A stretch of 50,453 bases of DNA from Bacillota bacterium (GTDB lineage: Bacteria; Bacillota; Sulfobacillia; RBS10-35; JAJYVN01). Below, piece after piece: positions 22,488 through 33,155 of the stretch (position 1 is the stretch's first letter; each line of letters begins with the position of its first letter). A program made the translations under genes and the position numbers. The stretch is taken from positions 1 to 50,453 of the forward strand of contig JAJZXK010000011.1 in the NCBI GenBank assembly GCA_021806565.1, given 5' to 3'. The notes beneath the pieces were generated by a model that worked only from the letters and a program-made list of their open reading frames with translations, was not told the DNA's origin and made no database searches.

Positions 22488-22539
22488 GAGCCACGCGGCC
22501 GGGCCGCGGGCGTGAGACCATCGGAGGAGGCAGCAAACG

Positions 22540-23739
<1,200 letters not shown>

Positions 23740-23741
23740 GG

Positions 23742-24059
23742 GTGAGGCGCTTGGCGGCGCAGAAGATTCGCATCCGGCTTCGGGCGTTCGACCACAGCAT
23801 CCTCGACGCCTCGGCGGGCCGGATCGTTGAGACCGCGCGACGCAACGGCTCATTCGTCGCCGGACCCGTGCCGCTGCCGACGGAGAAGGCGGTATACACC
23901 GTCCTGACCGCGCCGAACGGGGAAAAGGACATCCGGGAGCAGTTCGAGATGCGCACCCACAAGCGGCTGATCGACATCCTGGAGCCGACGCCCAAGACGG
24001 TGGATGCGCTGATGCGAATGGATCTGCCGGCCGGGGTCGACATCGAGATCAAGCTCTAG
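23742..24059 (+). CDS. rpsJ: 30S ribosomal protein S10
   Basis: S10 is a 30S head protein and NusE antitermination factor. The core [18 protein letters not shown] and the C-terminal RRLIDIL-type segment ([18 protein letters not shown]) are typical. GTG 23742 gives 105 aa, while TTG 23751 gives 102 aa and the canonical [10 protein letters not shown] start. The GGAG/GGTGAGG Shine-Dalgarno bases overlap the tuf stop and fit either, so the start is ambiguous by three codons. It opens the S10 cluster only 2 nt after tuf, so it is probably cotranscribed and translationally coupled with tuf. Confidence 0.96.
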   Translation: MRRLAAQKIRIRLRAFDHSILDASAGRIVETARRNGSFVAGPVPLPTEKAVYTVLTAPNGEKDIREQFEMRTHKRLIDILEPTPKTVDALMRMDLPAGVDIEIKL

Positions 24060-24093
24060 GCGGCAGCCGCGGACGGGAGCGGGGGATGATCGG

Positions 24094-24750
24094 GTGGCAG
24101 CGGATAAGGGCCTGCTGGCGCGCAAGCTGGGAATGACTCGCGTCTTCGACGAGCAGGGCCGGCAGATCCCGGTGACGGTACTGGAGGCCGGTCCGTGCGT
24201 GGTGGTCCAACACCGTACGCCGGAGCGGGATGGCTACACGGCGGTGCAGTTGGGGTTCGGACCGCGCAAGTTGTCCAGGACCACCAGGCCGCTGGCGGGC
24301 CACTTCCGCAAGGCAGGGACCACGCCGCGCCGATTGCTGCGGGAGTTTGCCTGGGCTGACGCGTTGCCGGAGGTCGGCAGCGACGTGACCGTGGAGATCT
24401 TCAGGGCCGGTGAACGGGTCGACGTCGTCGGTGTCAGCAAGGGCCGGGGCTTCGCCGGGGTCATCAAGCGGCACCACGCCCGGCGCGGCCCCATGACCCA
24501 CGGCAGCAAGTATCACCGGCGGGTCGGCTCGCTAAACGCCGGTACGACGCCGGCGCGTGTCTTCAAGGGTAGGCAGATGCCCGGCCGGCTTGGCGGGCGA
24601 AGGGCCACCGTGGCGGGATTGCGGGTCGTCCGCATCGACACCGATCGCCACCTGCTCCTGGTGGGCGGCGGTGTGCCCGGGGTCCGTGGGGCCTACGTGG
24701 CGGTGCGGCCATCCAAGAAGGCGGCGCGGGGCGGGGCCGCCAAGGCCTAG
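24094..24750 (+). CDS. rplC: 50S ribosomal protein L3
   Basis: L3 is an early 50S assembly protein whose loop reaches toward the peptidyl transferase centre. The 218 residues start LLARKLGMTRVFDEQGR, the family N-terminus, with the central loop GFAGVIKRHHARRGPMTHGSKYHR and the RVFKGRQMPGRLGG segment. Start GTG 24094 has a GGAGCGGGGG stretch upstream. It lies 34 nt after rpsJ and precedes rplD, as in the S10 operon. Confidence 0.97.
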   Translation: MAADKGLLARKLGMTRVFDEQGRQIPVTVLEAGPCVVVQHRTPERDGYTAVQLGFGPRKLSRTTRPLAGHFRKAGTTPRRLLREFAWADALPEVGSDVTVEIFRAGERVDVVGVSKGRGFAGVIKRHHARRGPMTHGSKYHRRVGSLNAGTTPARVFKGRQMPGRLGGRRATVAGLRVVRIDTDRHLLLVGGGVPGVRGAYVAVRPSKKAARGGAAKA

Positions 24751-24793
24751 TCCGCCTCGGGCGGTGACTGCAGGTGGCTGGGAGGGAAGCGTT

Positions 24794-25423
24794 GTGCCGA
24801 GCGTGCCGGTGTACAACATGCAAGGTGAGACCGTCGGGGAGATCGAGCTCTCCGAAGCGGTCTTCGGCCAGCCCCTGCGGGAGACGCTGGTCCATCAGGT
24901 GGTCGTCGGCTACCTGGCCAACGCCCGTCAGGGCACGGTCGGCGTCAAGTCGCGCGCCATGGTGTCCGGTGGCGGGCGCAAGCCCTGGCGTCAGAAGGGT
25001 ACGGGCAAGGCCCGGCAGGGAAGCACCCGCGCCCCGCACTGGAAGGGCGGCGGTATCGTCTTCGGACCCCAGGCGCGTTCGTACCGTCAAGCCCTGCCGG
25101 TCAAAGCGCGGCGCGGCGCCCTGCGCGGGGTGCTCTCCGAACGGGTGCGCGAGGGGACGGTGCGCGTCCTCGAGCAGCTGACGCTGGAATCACCGCGCAC
25201 CAAGGATTTGGTCGGTGTGCTTGATCGCCTGCAGCTGACCGACCGGCGCACGCTGGTCGTGACGGCCGAGGCCGACCGGTCGGTCTACCTCTCGGGCCGG
25301 AACGTGCCGGACGTGGAAGTGACCCCGGCGGCGAACCTGAACGCGTTGGCGGTACTGCGCTCGCGCTCGCTGGTGCTGACGCGCGACGCTGTGGCCGCCA
25401 TCGAGGGGGTGCTGGGCGGATGA
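24794..25423 (+). CDS. rplD: 50S ribosomal protein L4
   Basis: L4 lines the exit tunnel and in some bacteria autoregulates the S10 operon. The 209-residue protein contains [20 protein letters not shown] and the tunnel-loop [20 protein letters not shown], both diagnostic. GTG 24794 was chosen at the conserved N-terminus, with GGGAGGGAAG just upstream; a longer reading from 24557 runs back through rplC and is rejected. Its stop codon overlaps the rplW start (ATGA), implying translational coupling. Confidence 0.97.
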   Translation: MPSVPVYNMQGETVGEIELSEAVFGQPLRETLVHQVVVGYLANARQGTVGVKSRAMVSGGGRKPWRQKGTGKARQGSTRAPHWKGGGIVFGPQARSYRQALPVKARRGALRGVLSERVREGTVRVLEQLTLESPRTKDLVGVLDRLQLTDRRTLVVTAEADRSVYLSGRNVPDVEVTPAANLNALAVLRSRSLVLTRDAVAAIEGVLGG

Positions 25424-25707
25424 ACGCACACGACATTCTCCGCCGGCCGGTGATCTCGGAAAAGAGCACTGCGGGCATGCGCGAGGGACGGTATACGTTC
25501 GAGGTCGATCTCCACGCCAATAAGGTGGAGATCCGCAAGGCCGTCGAAGAGGTCTTCAAGGTCAAGGTGGCCGCCGTGAACACCATGCGTGTGGGCGGCA
25601 AGCAGCGGCGCGTGGGCCGCGCGGCCGGGTTCCGCCCGGACTGGAAAAAGGCCGTTGTGACCCTGAAGGCCGGGCAGCGCATCGAGTCCATGGACCAGAT
25701 GGTCTGA
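25420..25707 (+). CDS. rplW: 50S ribosomal protein L23
   Basis: L23 sits at the tunnel exit and docks trigger factor and SRP. The 95-residue protein has DILRRPVISEKST and the YTFEVDLHANKVEIRKAVEEVF core. The ATG overlaps the rplD stop by four bases. The loop RVGGKQRRVGRAAGFRPDWKK is typical of the family. It is followed 30 nt later by rplB. Confidence 0.97.
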   Translation: MNAHDILRRPVISEKSTAGMREGRYTFEVDLHANKVEIRKAVEEVFKVKVAAVNTMRVGGKQRRVGRAAGFRPDWKKAVVTLKAGQRIESMDQMV

Positions 25708-25737
25708 TTCGACACTGCCGCGGGGAGGTGGTCCAGG

Positions 25738-26565
25738 ATGCCGGTGAGGATTTACAGGCCGACTTCGGCCGGACGGCGGAACATGTCGGTGCTGCGCAAG
25801 GACACGCTCCATTCGGGCGGTCCCGAGCGCGGGCTGGTCGCGCCGCTGGCAAGCCGGGCGGGCCGTAACGCCCAGGGCAAGATTACCGTCCGCCACCGCG
25901 GCGGCGGCAACAAGCGCCAGTATCGCATCGTAGACTTCCGCCGGGAAAAGGACGGCGTCCCGGCCGTCGTCGCCGCGATCGAGTATGATCCGAACCGCTC
26001 GGCGCACATCGCGTTGCTGCACTACCGCGACGGGGAGAAGCGCTACATCCTCGCCCCGGTGGGCCTGCACAAGGGGGCGACGGTCGAGAGCGGGCCGGCG
26101 GCGGACATCCGCCCGGGTAACGCCCTGCCGCTGGAACGGATCCCGACCGGGACCGTGATCCACAACATCGAGCTCAAACCTGGGCATGGCGGGCAGCTGT
26201 GCCGGGCGGCCGGGGTCGAGGCGCAGTTGGTCGCCAAGGAGGGGAACTTCGCGCACGTGCTACTGCCGTCGCGCGAGGTCCGCCTGGTGCGGCTGGAGTG
26301 CCGGGCCACGGTTGGTCAGGTGGGCAACACCGATCATGAGAACGTGCGGGTGGGCAAGGCGGGCCGCTCCAGGCATCTGGGCTGGCGGCCGGCGGTGCGC
26401 GGTTCGGTGATGAATCCGGTCGACCACCCGCATGGTGGCGGCGAGGGCAAGGCGCCTCGCGGGCGGCACCCGATGACGCCGTGGGGCAAGCCGGCGCGGG
26501 GTACGCGCACGCGGGCGCGCAGCAAGCCGAGCAATCGGTACATCGTCAAGCGCCGCTACGCCTAG
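25738..26565 (+). CDS. rplB: 50S ribosomal protein L2
   Basis: L2 is essential for subunit association and peptidyl transferase activity. The 275-residue protein starts [17 protein letters not shown] and contains [16 protein letters not shown] and the conserved [16 protein letters not shown]232 corresponds to the key histidine H229 of E. coli L2 (family knowledge). The ATG has GGGGAGGTGG upstream. Confidence 0.97.
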   Translation: MPVRIYRPTSAGRRNMSVLRKDTLHSGGPERGLVAPLASRAGRNAQGKITVRHRGGGNKRQYRIVDFRREKDGVPAVVAAIEYDPNRSAHIALLHYRDGEKRYILAPVGLHKGATVESGPAADIRPGNALPLERIPTGTVIHNIELKPGHGGQLCRAAGVEAQLVAKEGNFAHVLLPSREVRLVRLECRATVGQVGNTDHENVRVGKAGRSRHLGWRPAVRGSVMNPVDHPHGGGEGKAPRGRHPMTPWGKPARGTRTRARSKPSNRYIVKRRYA

Positions 26566-26594
26566 GTGGGCGGCGCCGGGGGGGCCAGAGAGCC

Positions 26595-26879
26595 GTGGGA
26601 CGATCGTTGAAGAAGGGCCCGTTCGTGGTGGAGAGCCTGGTGCGCAAGGTGGAGGCGCTGAATCGCTCCGGCGAGAAGCGCGTGATCAAGACCTGGGCGC
26701 GGGCCTGTACGATCGTGCCGGAGATGATCGGCCACACGCTGGCGGTGCACGACGGGCGCAAGCACGTACCGGTGTTCGTGACCGAGGACATGATCGGACA
26801 TAAGCTCGGTGAGTTCTCGCCGACCCGGACCTTCCGGGGACACGGGCACCACACCGAGCGGTCCAGCGCCCTGAAGTAG
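26595..26879 (+). CDS. rpsS: 30S ribosomal protein S19
   Basis: S19 is a 30S head protein contacting S13 and the A-site finger. The 94-residue protein starts at GTG 26595 with the invariant [18 protein letters not shown] and continues [30 protein letters not shown] and [16 protein letters not shown]. The frame is open upstream into rplB but the conserved N-terminus fixes the start. Only 29 nt separate it from rplB. Confidence 0.97.
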   Translation: MGRSLKKGPFVVESLVRKVEALNRSGEKRVIKTWARACTIVPEMIGHTLAVHDGRKHVPVFVTEDMIGHKLGEFSPTRTFRGHGHHTERSSALK

Positions 26880-26928
26880 TACGGCGGTAGGTACGCGCGG
26901 GGCAGCGCCAGGGGGGAGCGGGACCGGC

Positions 26929-27321
26929 ATGGGCGGCGAAGCGGTGGCGCGGGACGGTAGCGGCGGTGGAGCGGATGTGGTCCGCGAGGCGCGGGCGGTG
27001 GCGCGTTTTGTGCGCGTGCAGCCGCGCAAGGTCGGCATCATCCTCGACGCCGTCCGCGGCAAGGCGGCGGGAGAGGCGATGGCCATCCTCCATTTCCTGC
27101 CGAACCGTGCGGCGGGCTTGGTGGCCGACGTGCTGCGGTCGGCGGTCGCCAACGCGACGCACAACTACGAGTTGGAGCCTGGGCTGCTCTATGTGGCCGA
27201 GGCGCGGGCCGATCCTGGTCCAATGAGCAAGCGGGTGCATCCCCGCGCACGCGGACAGGCGTTCCCGATCCTGAAGCGCACGACGCACATCACCATCGTC
27301 GTGCGGGAGCGCGGCGCCTGA
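26929..27321 (+). CDS. rplV: 50S ribosomal protein L22
   Basis: L22 lines the exit tunnel with its beta-hairpin. The core ARAVARFVRVQPRKVGIILDAVRGK and the MSKRVHPRARGQAFPILKRTTHITIVV hairpin region are standard. From ATG 26929 the protein is 130 aa with about 20 extra hydrophilic N-terminal residues (GGEAVARDGSGGGADVV) compared with the typical ~110 aa. A GGGGGGAG site lies about 10 nt upstream, which supports this start. Confidence 0.96.
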   Translation: MGGEAVARDGSGGGADVVREARAVARFVRVQPRKVGIILDAVRGKAAGEAMAILHFLPNRAAGLVADVLRSAVANATHNYELEPGLLYVAEARADPGPMSKRVHPRARGQAFPILKRTTHITIVVRERGA

Positions 27322-27342
27322 CGACGGAGGGAGGTGGGCGGC

Positions 27343-28026
27343 ATGGGTCAGAAGGTTCATCCCAAGGGTCTGAGGCTCGGCATCATTCGGCCGTGGGACT
27401 CGCGGTGGTTTGCGGACAAGGAGTTCAGCGACTACCTCATGGAGGACCTGCGCATCCGCGAGCACGTCAAGCGACGGTTGTATGACTCCGGCGTGGCTCG
27501 AACCGAGATCGAGCGCGCCACCAACAACCGGCTGCGCGTAACGGTGCATACCGCCAAGCCCGGCATGGTGATCGGCCGGGGCGGCGAGGCGGTCGACCGG
27601 CTGAAGAAGGAGTTGGAGGGCCTCACCAAGCGCGAGGTCACCGTCAACATCCACGAGATCCGTGCGCCGGAACTCGAGGCGCAGTTGGTGGCCGAAGGGG
27701 TCGCCCTGCAATTGGAGCGGCGGGCGCGGTTCATGTATGTGATCAAGCGCGCGGCGCAGCGCACCATGCAGCGCGGGGCCCGCGGCGTGAAGATCATGGT
27801 CTCGGGCCGGCTCAATGGAGCCGAACTGTCGCGGCGGGAGTGGACTGCGGACGGTTCCGTGCCGCTGCACACACTCCGTGCCGACATCGACTACGGTTTC
27901 TCCGAGGCGCGGACGACGTTCGGGAAGATCGGCGTCAAGGTGTGGATCTACAAGGGCGAGATCCTGGGCAAGCCGGCTGCGGCCGCACCGGCGGGCGGCA
28001 CGGCGCCAGCCGCAGCCCAGTCGTAG
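27343..28026 (+). CDS. rpsC: 30S ribosomal protein S3
   Basis: S3 lies at the mRNA entry tunnel and takes part in helicase activity. ATG 27343 gives the invariant [20 protein letters not shown], with GGAGGGAGGTG 7 nt upstream; a GTG at 27334 is in frame but overlaps that site. The KH domain has the GRGG loop at 78-81 ([13 protein letters not shown]). The C-terminal domain [18 protein letters not shown] is complete, and the protein ends in a short Ala-rich tail (227 aa). Confidence 0.97.
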   Translation: MGQKVHPKGLRLGIIRPWDSRWFADKEFSDYLMEDLRIREHVKRRLYDSGVARTEIERATNNRLRVTVHTAKPGMVIGRGGEAVDRLKKELEGLTKREVTVNIHEIRAPELEAQLVAEGVALQLERRARFMYVIKRAAQRTMQRGARGVKIMVSGRLNGAELSRREWTADGSVPLHTLRADIDYGFSEARTTFGKIGVKVWIYKGEILGKPAAAAPAGGTAPAAAQS

Positions 28027-28071
28027 GCGGGTGGCCCCGGCCGGGGCCATCGCTCGGGGGGTAGTGGGTCC

Positions 28072-28497
28072 ATGCTGATGCCCAAACGGGTCAAGTATCG
28101 GCGGCAGCATCGCGGCCGCATGACGGGGGCCGCTTCCGGCGGCGTCGAGGTCGCCTTCGGGGAGTTCGGATTGCAGGCTCTGGAGCCGGCCTGGATCACC
28201 GACCGCCAGATCGAGGCGGCGCGCGTCGCCCTGACGCGCAGCGTGCGCCGTGGCGGGAAGCTGTGGATCAAGGTCTTCCCGGATAAGCCGGTGACCAAAA
28301 AGCCCGCCGAAACCCGGATGGGCAACGGTAAGGGTCTGCCGGATCACTGGGTCGTGGTCGTCAAGCCGGGGCGCATTCTGTTCGAGATGGCCGGCGTCGG
28401 GGAGGCAGCGGCGCGGGAAGCGATGCGCCTGGCGTCGCACAAGCTCCCGATCCGGACGCGTTTCGTGCGCCGCGACCTTGGTGGTGATGTGGAATGA
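28072..28497 (+). CDS. rplP: 50S ribosomal protein L16
   Basis: L16 organises the A-site region of the 50S. The protein reads [19 protein letters not shown] and holds [16 protein letters not shown] and the [23 protein letters not shown] segment, where the usually hydroxylated or otherwise conserved Arg loop lies. ATG 28072 (141 aa) and ATG 28078 are both possible; the GGGGGGTAG site fits 28072 better. The stop overlaps the rpmC start (ATGA). Confidence 0.97.
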   Translation: MLMPKRVKYRRQHRGRMTGAASGGVEVAFGEFGLQALEPAWITDRQIEAARVALTRSVRRGGKLWIKVFPDKPVTKKPAETRMGNGKGLPDHWVVVVKPGRILFEMAGVGEAAAREAMRLASHKLPIRTRFVRRDLGGDVE

Positions 28498-28709
28498 AGG
28501 GCCGACGGATGGCGGACCTGATGGCCGAGGGCGACCAGGATCTGGGCCGCCGGGTCGGGGAACTGAAGGCGGAGTTGTTCCAACTGCGCTTCCAGCACGC
28601 GGGCGGCTCGTTGGAGAACCCGATCCGCCTGCGTGAGGTGCGGCGCGATCTGGCGCGCGTGCTGACGCTGCTGCGGCAGCGGGAACTCGAAGCGGAGCGG
28701 CACGGGTGA
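28494..28709 (+). CDS. rpmC: 50S ribosomal protein L29
   Basis: L29 is a small two-helix protein near the tunnel exit. The 71-residue product has [48 protein letters not shown] split across its two helices, the standard layout. The ATG overlaps the rplP stop codon and the stop overlaps a GTGA at the following gene, so translation is probably coupled on both sides. Confidence 0.95.
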   Translation: MKGRRMADLMAEGDQDLGRRVGELKAELFQLRFQHAGGSLENPIRLREVRRDLARVLTLLRQRELEAERHG

Positions 28710-28723
28710 AGGAGGTGGCTGCC

Positions 28724-28984
28724 GTGGCGGAGTCGGGGGGACGGCGCAAGACCCTGGTCGGCGTGGTCGTCTCGGACAAGATGGAAAAGACGGTGGTCGT
28801 GGCGGTGGAACGCCTGGTGACGCACCCGCTCTACGGGCGGCGCATGCGGCGCACCAAGCGCTACAAGGCGCACGACGAAGAGAACGTGGCGCGCGAGGGC
28901 GACCGCGTGCAGTTGGCCGAAACCCGGCCGCTGTCGCGCGACAAGCGCTGGCGCGTGGTCGCCATCCTTCGCAAGGCGCAGTAG
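28724..28984 (+). CDS. rpsQ: 30S ribosomal protein S17
   Basis: S17 is a primary 16S-binding protein with an OB fold. The 86-residue protein contains [23 protein letters not shown] and [22 protein letters not shown] 28724 was chosen because GGAGGTGG (28711-28718) stands at ideal distance; an earlier in-frame GTG at 28706 overlaps the rpmC stop and would place the Shine-Dalgarno bases inside the coding region. Confidence 0.96.
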   Translation: MAESGGRRKTLVGVVVSDKMEKTVVVAVERLVTHPLYGRRMRRTKRYKAHDEENVAREGDRVQLAETRPLSRDKRWRVVAILRKAQ

Positions 28985-29019
28985 GTGCGACAGCGGACCG
29001 CAGGACGGAGTGAGTCGGT

Positions 29020-29388
29020 ATGATCCAGACGCAGACCCGGCTGGCGGTGGCCGATAACACCGGCGCCCGCCGGTTGCAGGTGATCAAGGTGCTTGGCGGC
29101 ACGCGGCGGCGCTACGCGAACATCGGCGACGTGGTCGTGTGCGCGGTCAAACAGGCGTCACCGGGCGGCATGGTCAAAAAGGGCGACGTCGTCAAAGCGG
29201 TGGTGGTGCGTTCGGTGCACGGCTGCAACCGTGAGGACGGCAGCAGCATCCGCTTTGACGAGAATGCCGCCGTGGTGCTGCGTGATGAGCGGGAGCCCCG
29301 CGGCACGCGCATCTTCGGCCCAGTGGCGCGGGAGTTGCGGGAGCGGGACTTCATGCGCATCGTGAGCCTCGCGCCCGAGGTACTCTGA
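29020..29388 (+). CDS. rplN: 50S ribosomal protein L14
   Basis: L14 is a 50S interface protein that forms inter-subunit bridges and binds RsfS. The 122-residue protein has the invariant [27 protein letters not shown] start and the [26 protein letters not shown] segment, ending in [24 protein letters not shown]. The usual length and no odd features. Confidence 0.97.
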   Translation: MIQTQTRLAVADNTGARRLQVIKVLGGTRRRYANIGDVVVCAVKQASPGGMVKKGDVVKAVVVRSVHGCNREDGSSIRFDENAAVVLRDEREPRGTRIFGPVARELRERDFMRIVSLAPEVL

Positions 29389-29415
29389 GCGGCGTCGGCG
29401 GAAGGAGGCCAGACG

Positions 29416-29781
29416 GTGGAAGCGCAGGTTCGGCGTTCGGGGTCGAAGGCGCCTGCGGGTCCGAGGCGGCTCTCGGTGCGCCGCGACGATCAGGTACTCG
29501 TGCGGTCGGGCAAGGATCGAGGTAAGCGCGGCAAGGTCCTGCAGGTGGACCGCGAGCGGGGCCGCGTCGTGGTGGAGGGCGTCAACATCGTGCGGCGCCA
29601 CCAGAAGGCGACGGCCACGGTGCGCCAGGCTGGGATCATCGAGAAGCCGGCGCCCATTTCGGCCAGTGCGGTGATGGTGATCTGCCCCGCGTGCAAGAAG
29701 GCGACGCGGGTCGGGCGCACCGAAGTCGAGGGCCGGGGCCGGTTGCGCAAGTGCATGCGGTGTGGCGAGCCGATCGGCTGA
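29416..29781 (+). CDS. rplX: 50S ribosomal protein L24
   Basis: L24 is an assembly initiator at the tunnel exit. The KOW motif [22 protein letters not shown] is at about 24-45, followed by [27 protein letters not shown]. The C-terminal part keeps four cysteines (C90, C93, C113, C116; CPACKK and CMRCG), consistent with a zinc ribbon seen in many L24 proteins. GTG 29416 has GAAGGAGG upstream. The N-terminus carries about 15 extra residues before the KOW region. Confidence 0.96.
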   Translation: MEAQVRRSGSKAPAGPRRLSVRRDDQVLVRSGKDRGKRGKVLQVDRERGRVVVEGVNIVRRHQKATATVRQAGIIEKPAPISASAVMVICPACKKATRVGRTEVEGRGRLRKCMRCGEPIG

Positions 29782-29818
29782 GATGGCGGTCCGGGTGCGC
29801 CGCAGGGGGGGGGTCGCG

Positions 29819-30364
29819 ATGGCGACGCTGAAGGATAAGTATCGCTCGGAGGCCGTGCCGGCGCTGCAACAGCGCTTTTCTTACCGCTGCACCGCCGAGG
29901 TGCCGCGGGTGGAGAAGGTCGTGCTGAACATGGGCGTCGGGGACTCACTGCAAAACGAGAAGCTGCTCGATTCCGCTCTGGCGGAACTGCGCGTGATCGC
30001 GGGACAGCAGCCCGTGGCGACCCGGGCGCGCAAGTCGATCGCGAGCTTCAAGTTGCGCGAGGGTGACAAGATCGGCGCCATGGTGACGCTGCGTGGGGAG
30101 CGCATGTATGACTTCCTGCTGCGGCTGTTCTTCCTGGCGCTGCCGCGGGTGCGTGACTTCCGCGGTCTGTCTCCCGACAGCTTCGACGGGCGGGGCAACT
30201 ACTCGATCGGCGTGCGCGAGCAGTTGATCTTTCCGGAGATCGAATACGACCAGGTGCAGAAGGTCCGTGGTCTGGACATCACGATCGTCACGACGGCGCG
30301 GACCGACGAGGAGGCCCGCGAACTGTTGCGGCTGCTGGGACTGCCGTTCCGGCCGGCCGCCTAA
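29819..30364 (+). CDS. rplE: 50S ribosomal protein L5
   Basis: L5 binds 5S rRNA and contacts P-site tRNA. ATG 29819 gives 181 aa with the canonical [19 protein letters not shown] start, and a 9-G run (29805-29813) acts as an unusual all-G Shine-Dalgarno region just upstream. ATG 29783 is in frame but would add [11 protein letters not shown] residues not typical of L5. Motifs [34 protein letters not shown] and [14 protein letters not shown] are present. Confidence 0.97.
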   Translation: MATLKDKYRSEAVPALQQRFSYRCTAEVPRVEKVVLNMGVGDSLQNEKLLDSALAELRVIAGQQPVATRARKSIASFKLREGDKIGAMVTLRGERMYDFLLRLFFLALPRVRDFRGLSPDSFDGRGNYSIGVREQLIFPEIEYDQVQKVRGLDITIVTTARTDEEARELLRLLGLPFRPAA

Positions 30365-30390
30365 GGCGAACACGAGGGGGGGCGAGTCCT

Positions 30391-30576
30391 GTGGCGACGA
30401 AAGTCGATATGGAGCACATGCACCATACCCCGAAGTTTCCCGGGCGGCGGCGCAACCGCTGTCGGCGCTGCGGGCGACCGCGCGGGTTCCTGCGCAAGTT
30501 CGGCCTGTGCCGCCTGTGCTTCCGCCAGATGGCGCACGAGGGCGTCATCCCGGGGGTGCGCAAGGCGAGTTGGTGA
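30391..30576 (+). CDS. rpsZ: 30S ribosomal protein S14, zinc-binding (type Z)
   Basis: The 61-residue C+ form of S14 has zinc ligands C24, C27, C40 and C43 (CRRC and CRLC) and the FCRxCFR-like core [24 protein letters not shown]. The short zinc form is typical of Gram-positives and thermophiles. GTG 30391 follows GAGGGGGGGCGAG. It sits between rplE and rpsH, as expected. Confidence 0.96.
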   Translation: MATKVDMEHMHHTPKFPGRRRNRCRRCGRPRGFLRKFGLCRLCFRQMAHEGVIPGVRKASW

Positions 30577-30616
30577 TCGGCGTGCGGGGCACGGCCGGCG
30601 AGAAGGGGGATCCGCT

Positions 30617-31015
30617 GTGGGCATGACCGATCCTGTGGCCGACATGCTGACCCGGATCCGCAACGCGAACATCGTGCGCCGGCAGCAGGTGGACGTGCCG
30701 GGCTCGAAGCTGAAGCGTGCGGTGGCGCAGGTCCTGCGCGAAGAGGGTTTCATCGACGGGATCCAGGTGGTGGAAGATGGTCCGGGGCAGACGCTGCGGC
30801 TGACCCTCAAGTATGGGCCGGAGCGTAAGCGTGTGATCACGGGGCTGCGCCGCATCTCCCGTCCGGGGCGGCGCGTCTATACCGGCAAGGAGGACGTGCC
30901 GCGCGTGCTCGGTGGTCTGGGCGTGGCGGTGTTGTCCACGTCGCGCGGCATCATGACGGATAAGCAGGCTCGGCGCGAAGGCGTCGGCGGCGAAGTCCTT
31001 TGCTACATCTGGTAG
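30617..31015 (+). CDS. rpsH: 30S ribosomal protein S8
   Basis: S8 is a primary 16S-binding protein that in E. coli represses the spc operon. It reads [16 protein letters not shown] and ends with the [26 protein letters not shown] binding loop. GTG 30617 (132 aa) has AAGGGGG 7 nt upstream; ATG 30623 would give the more classical MTDPV start but a longer spacing. Confidence 0.97.
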   Translation: MGMTDPVADMLTRIRNANIVRRQQVDVPGSKLKRAVAQVLREEGFIDGIQVVEDGPGQTLRLTLKYGPERKRVITGLRRISRPGRRVYTGKEDVPRVLGGLGVAVLSTSRGIMTDKQARREGVGGEVLCYIW

Positions 31016-31084
31016 GATGTCGGGCCGGTTTGCTGGCCCGCACGGAAGCTGCCGCCATCGCGGCGGGCAGGCGGGGTGATGGTA

Positions 31085-31624
<540 letters not shown>

Positions 31625-31665
31625 GGTGCGGGCGGCGACGGCCGTCTGGTGGGGGGGCGATCAGG

Positions 31666-32025
31666 GTGCAGCACCGGAGCGAGTTGAGGTTGCGTCGTAA
31701 GCGTCGCGTGCGCAAGCGGGTGCGCGGGACGGCGGGGCGGCCGCGGCTCAGCGTGTTCCGCAGTTCGTGCCATATGTACGCGCAGGTCATCGACGACACG
31801 CGGGGGCACACGCTGGCCTCGGCCTCGACGCTCGACGCGGAGGTGCGCGCTGCCGCGCTGCCGTCGGGGACGGTCGCCGCGGCGCGGGCCGTCGGGGAGG
31901 CCGTCGGGCGGCGCGCGGTGGCTCAGGGTGTGCAGCGCGTCGTGTTCGACCGCGGGGGTTACCTCTACCACGGCCGCGTGGCGGCGGTGGCCGACGGCGC
32001 GCGCGGTACCGGCCTGGAGTTCTGA
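31666..32025 (+). CDS. rplR: 50S ribosomal protein L18
   Basis: L18 binds 5S rRNA in the central protuberance. The 119-residue protein starts with a very basic stretch ([20 protein letters not shown]), then [28 protein letters not shown], and ends with [31 protein letters not shown] 31666 follows a GGGGGGG stretch. Usual place between rplF and rpsE. Confidence 0.97.
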   Translation: MQHRSELRLRRKRRVRKRVRGTAGRPRLSVFRSSCHMYAQVIDDTRGHTLASASTLDAEVRAAALPSGTVAAARAVGEAVGRRAVAQGVQRVVFDRGGYLYHGRVAAVADGARGTGLEF

Positions 32026-32095
32026 CGCAGCCGCCCCCGGCCGGCAGCGCTGGCGGGATGGCTGGCACCCCTGCGCGAGCGCGGGGAGTGGGCGT

Positions 32096-32605
32096 ATGGA
32101 GGTGGAGACCATCCCGAGGGGTGCGGATCGCGAGTTTCAGGAGAAGGTCATTCGGATCAACCGCGTTTCCAAGGTGGTCAAGGGTGGCCGGCGCTTGAGC
32201 TTCAGTGTGCTCGTCGTGATCGGCGACGGCAACGGGCGTGTGGGCGTCGGTTTGGGCAAGGCGGCGGTCGCGGTGGACGCGATCCCCAAGGGCATCGCCG
32301 CGGCGCGCAAGGCCCTCGTCACCGTCCCGCGGGTCGGCACCACCATTCCGCACGCGGTCACCGGTGTGTTCAGCGCCGGCCGCGTGTTGCTGAAGCCCGC
32401 GTCGGCCGGCACGGGTCTGGTCGCCGGCCACGGGGTGCGCGAGGTGCTCGAGTTGGCCGGGGTGCGGGACGTCCTGGCCAAGTCTTTGGGCTCGTCCAAT
32501 CCGAACAACGTGGTGCATGCCACCTTTGAGGCGCTGCGCTCGCTGCAGCAGGTGGAAGAGGTCGCGCGGCTGCGCGGCAAGACGGTGGAGGAACTGCGCG
32601 CCTGA
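32096..32605 (+). CDS. rpsE: 30S ribosomal protein S5
   Basis: S5 functions in decoding fidelity and at the mRNA entry site. ATG 32096 (169 aa, GGGGAGTGG just upstream) gives [31 protein letters not shown] with the S5 double-stranded-RNA-binding-like N domain, and the C-terminal [20 protein letters not shown] longer open frame upstream runs through rplR and is rejected. The gene is followed directly by rplO; no rpmD (L30) lies between. Confidence 0.97.
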   Translation: MEVETIPRGADREFQEKVIRINRVSKVVKGGRRLSFSVLVVIGDGNGRVGVGLGKAAVAVDAIPKGIAAARKALVTVPRVGTTIPHAVTGVFSAGRVLLKPASAGTGLVAGHGVREVLELAGVRDVLAKSLGSSNPNNVVHATFEALRSLQQVEEVARLRGKTVEELRA

Positions 32606-32647
32606 GCCCTTGCGGCGGTGGCGCGGACGGTGGGAGGCTCGGAAGAT

Positions 32648-33130
32648 ATGCCACAGCTCGGCCTGGAGTCGCTGCGGCCCGGGACCAGACCGCAGCGGCG
32701 TAAGCGGGTGGGCCGGGGCCCCGGATCGGGGCACGGTAAGACCTCCGGAAAGGGCCACAAGGGTCAGAAGGCTCGGTCCGGCGGGGTCAAGGGGCGGGGA
32801 TTCGAGGGCGGACAGATGCCGCTGCAGATGCGCTTACCCAAGCGCGGTTTCACGAACGCGCCTTTCGCCAAGGAATGGCGGATCGTGAACGTTTCCCGGC
32901 TTGAGCGGCTGGAGGCCGGCAGCGTCGTGACCGCGGAGACGCTGGTCGCGGCCGGGATCGTGCCCCGTGGGCACGCGCCCCTCAAGGTGCTGGGTCACGG
33001 CAGTCTGAACAAGAGCTTGACGGTGGTGGCGGACGCCTTCTCGGCGTCGGCTCGGACGAAGATCGAGGCGGCCGGCGGCCGCGCCGAGGGGCCGGCGGCC
33101 GAGGGCGGCAGCACGGCGGCCGGGGCGTGA
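32648..33130 (+). CDS. rplO: 50S ribosomal protein L15
   Basis: L15 is a late 50S assembly protein. ATG 32648 (160 aa) gives [42 protein letters not shown], split here only in description, plus the [19 protein letters not shown] motif. The C-terminus ends in an Ala/Gly tail rather than the usual compact end. The 42-nt gap to rpsE is too small for rpmD. Confidence 0.96.
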   Translation: MPQLGLESLRPGTRPQRRKRVGRGPGSGHGKTSGKGHKGQKARSGGVKGRGFEGGQMPLQMRLPKRGFTNAPFAKEWRIVNVSRLERLEAGSVVTAETLVAAGIVPRGHAPLKVLGHGSLNKSLTVVADAFSASARTKIEAAGGRAEGPAAEGGSTAAGA

Positions 33131-33155
33131 CCGCGGCGCGGGTGGAGGGGTCCGC

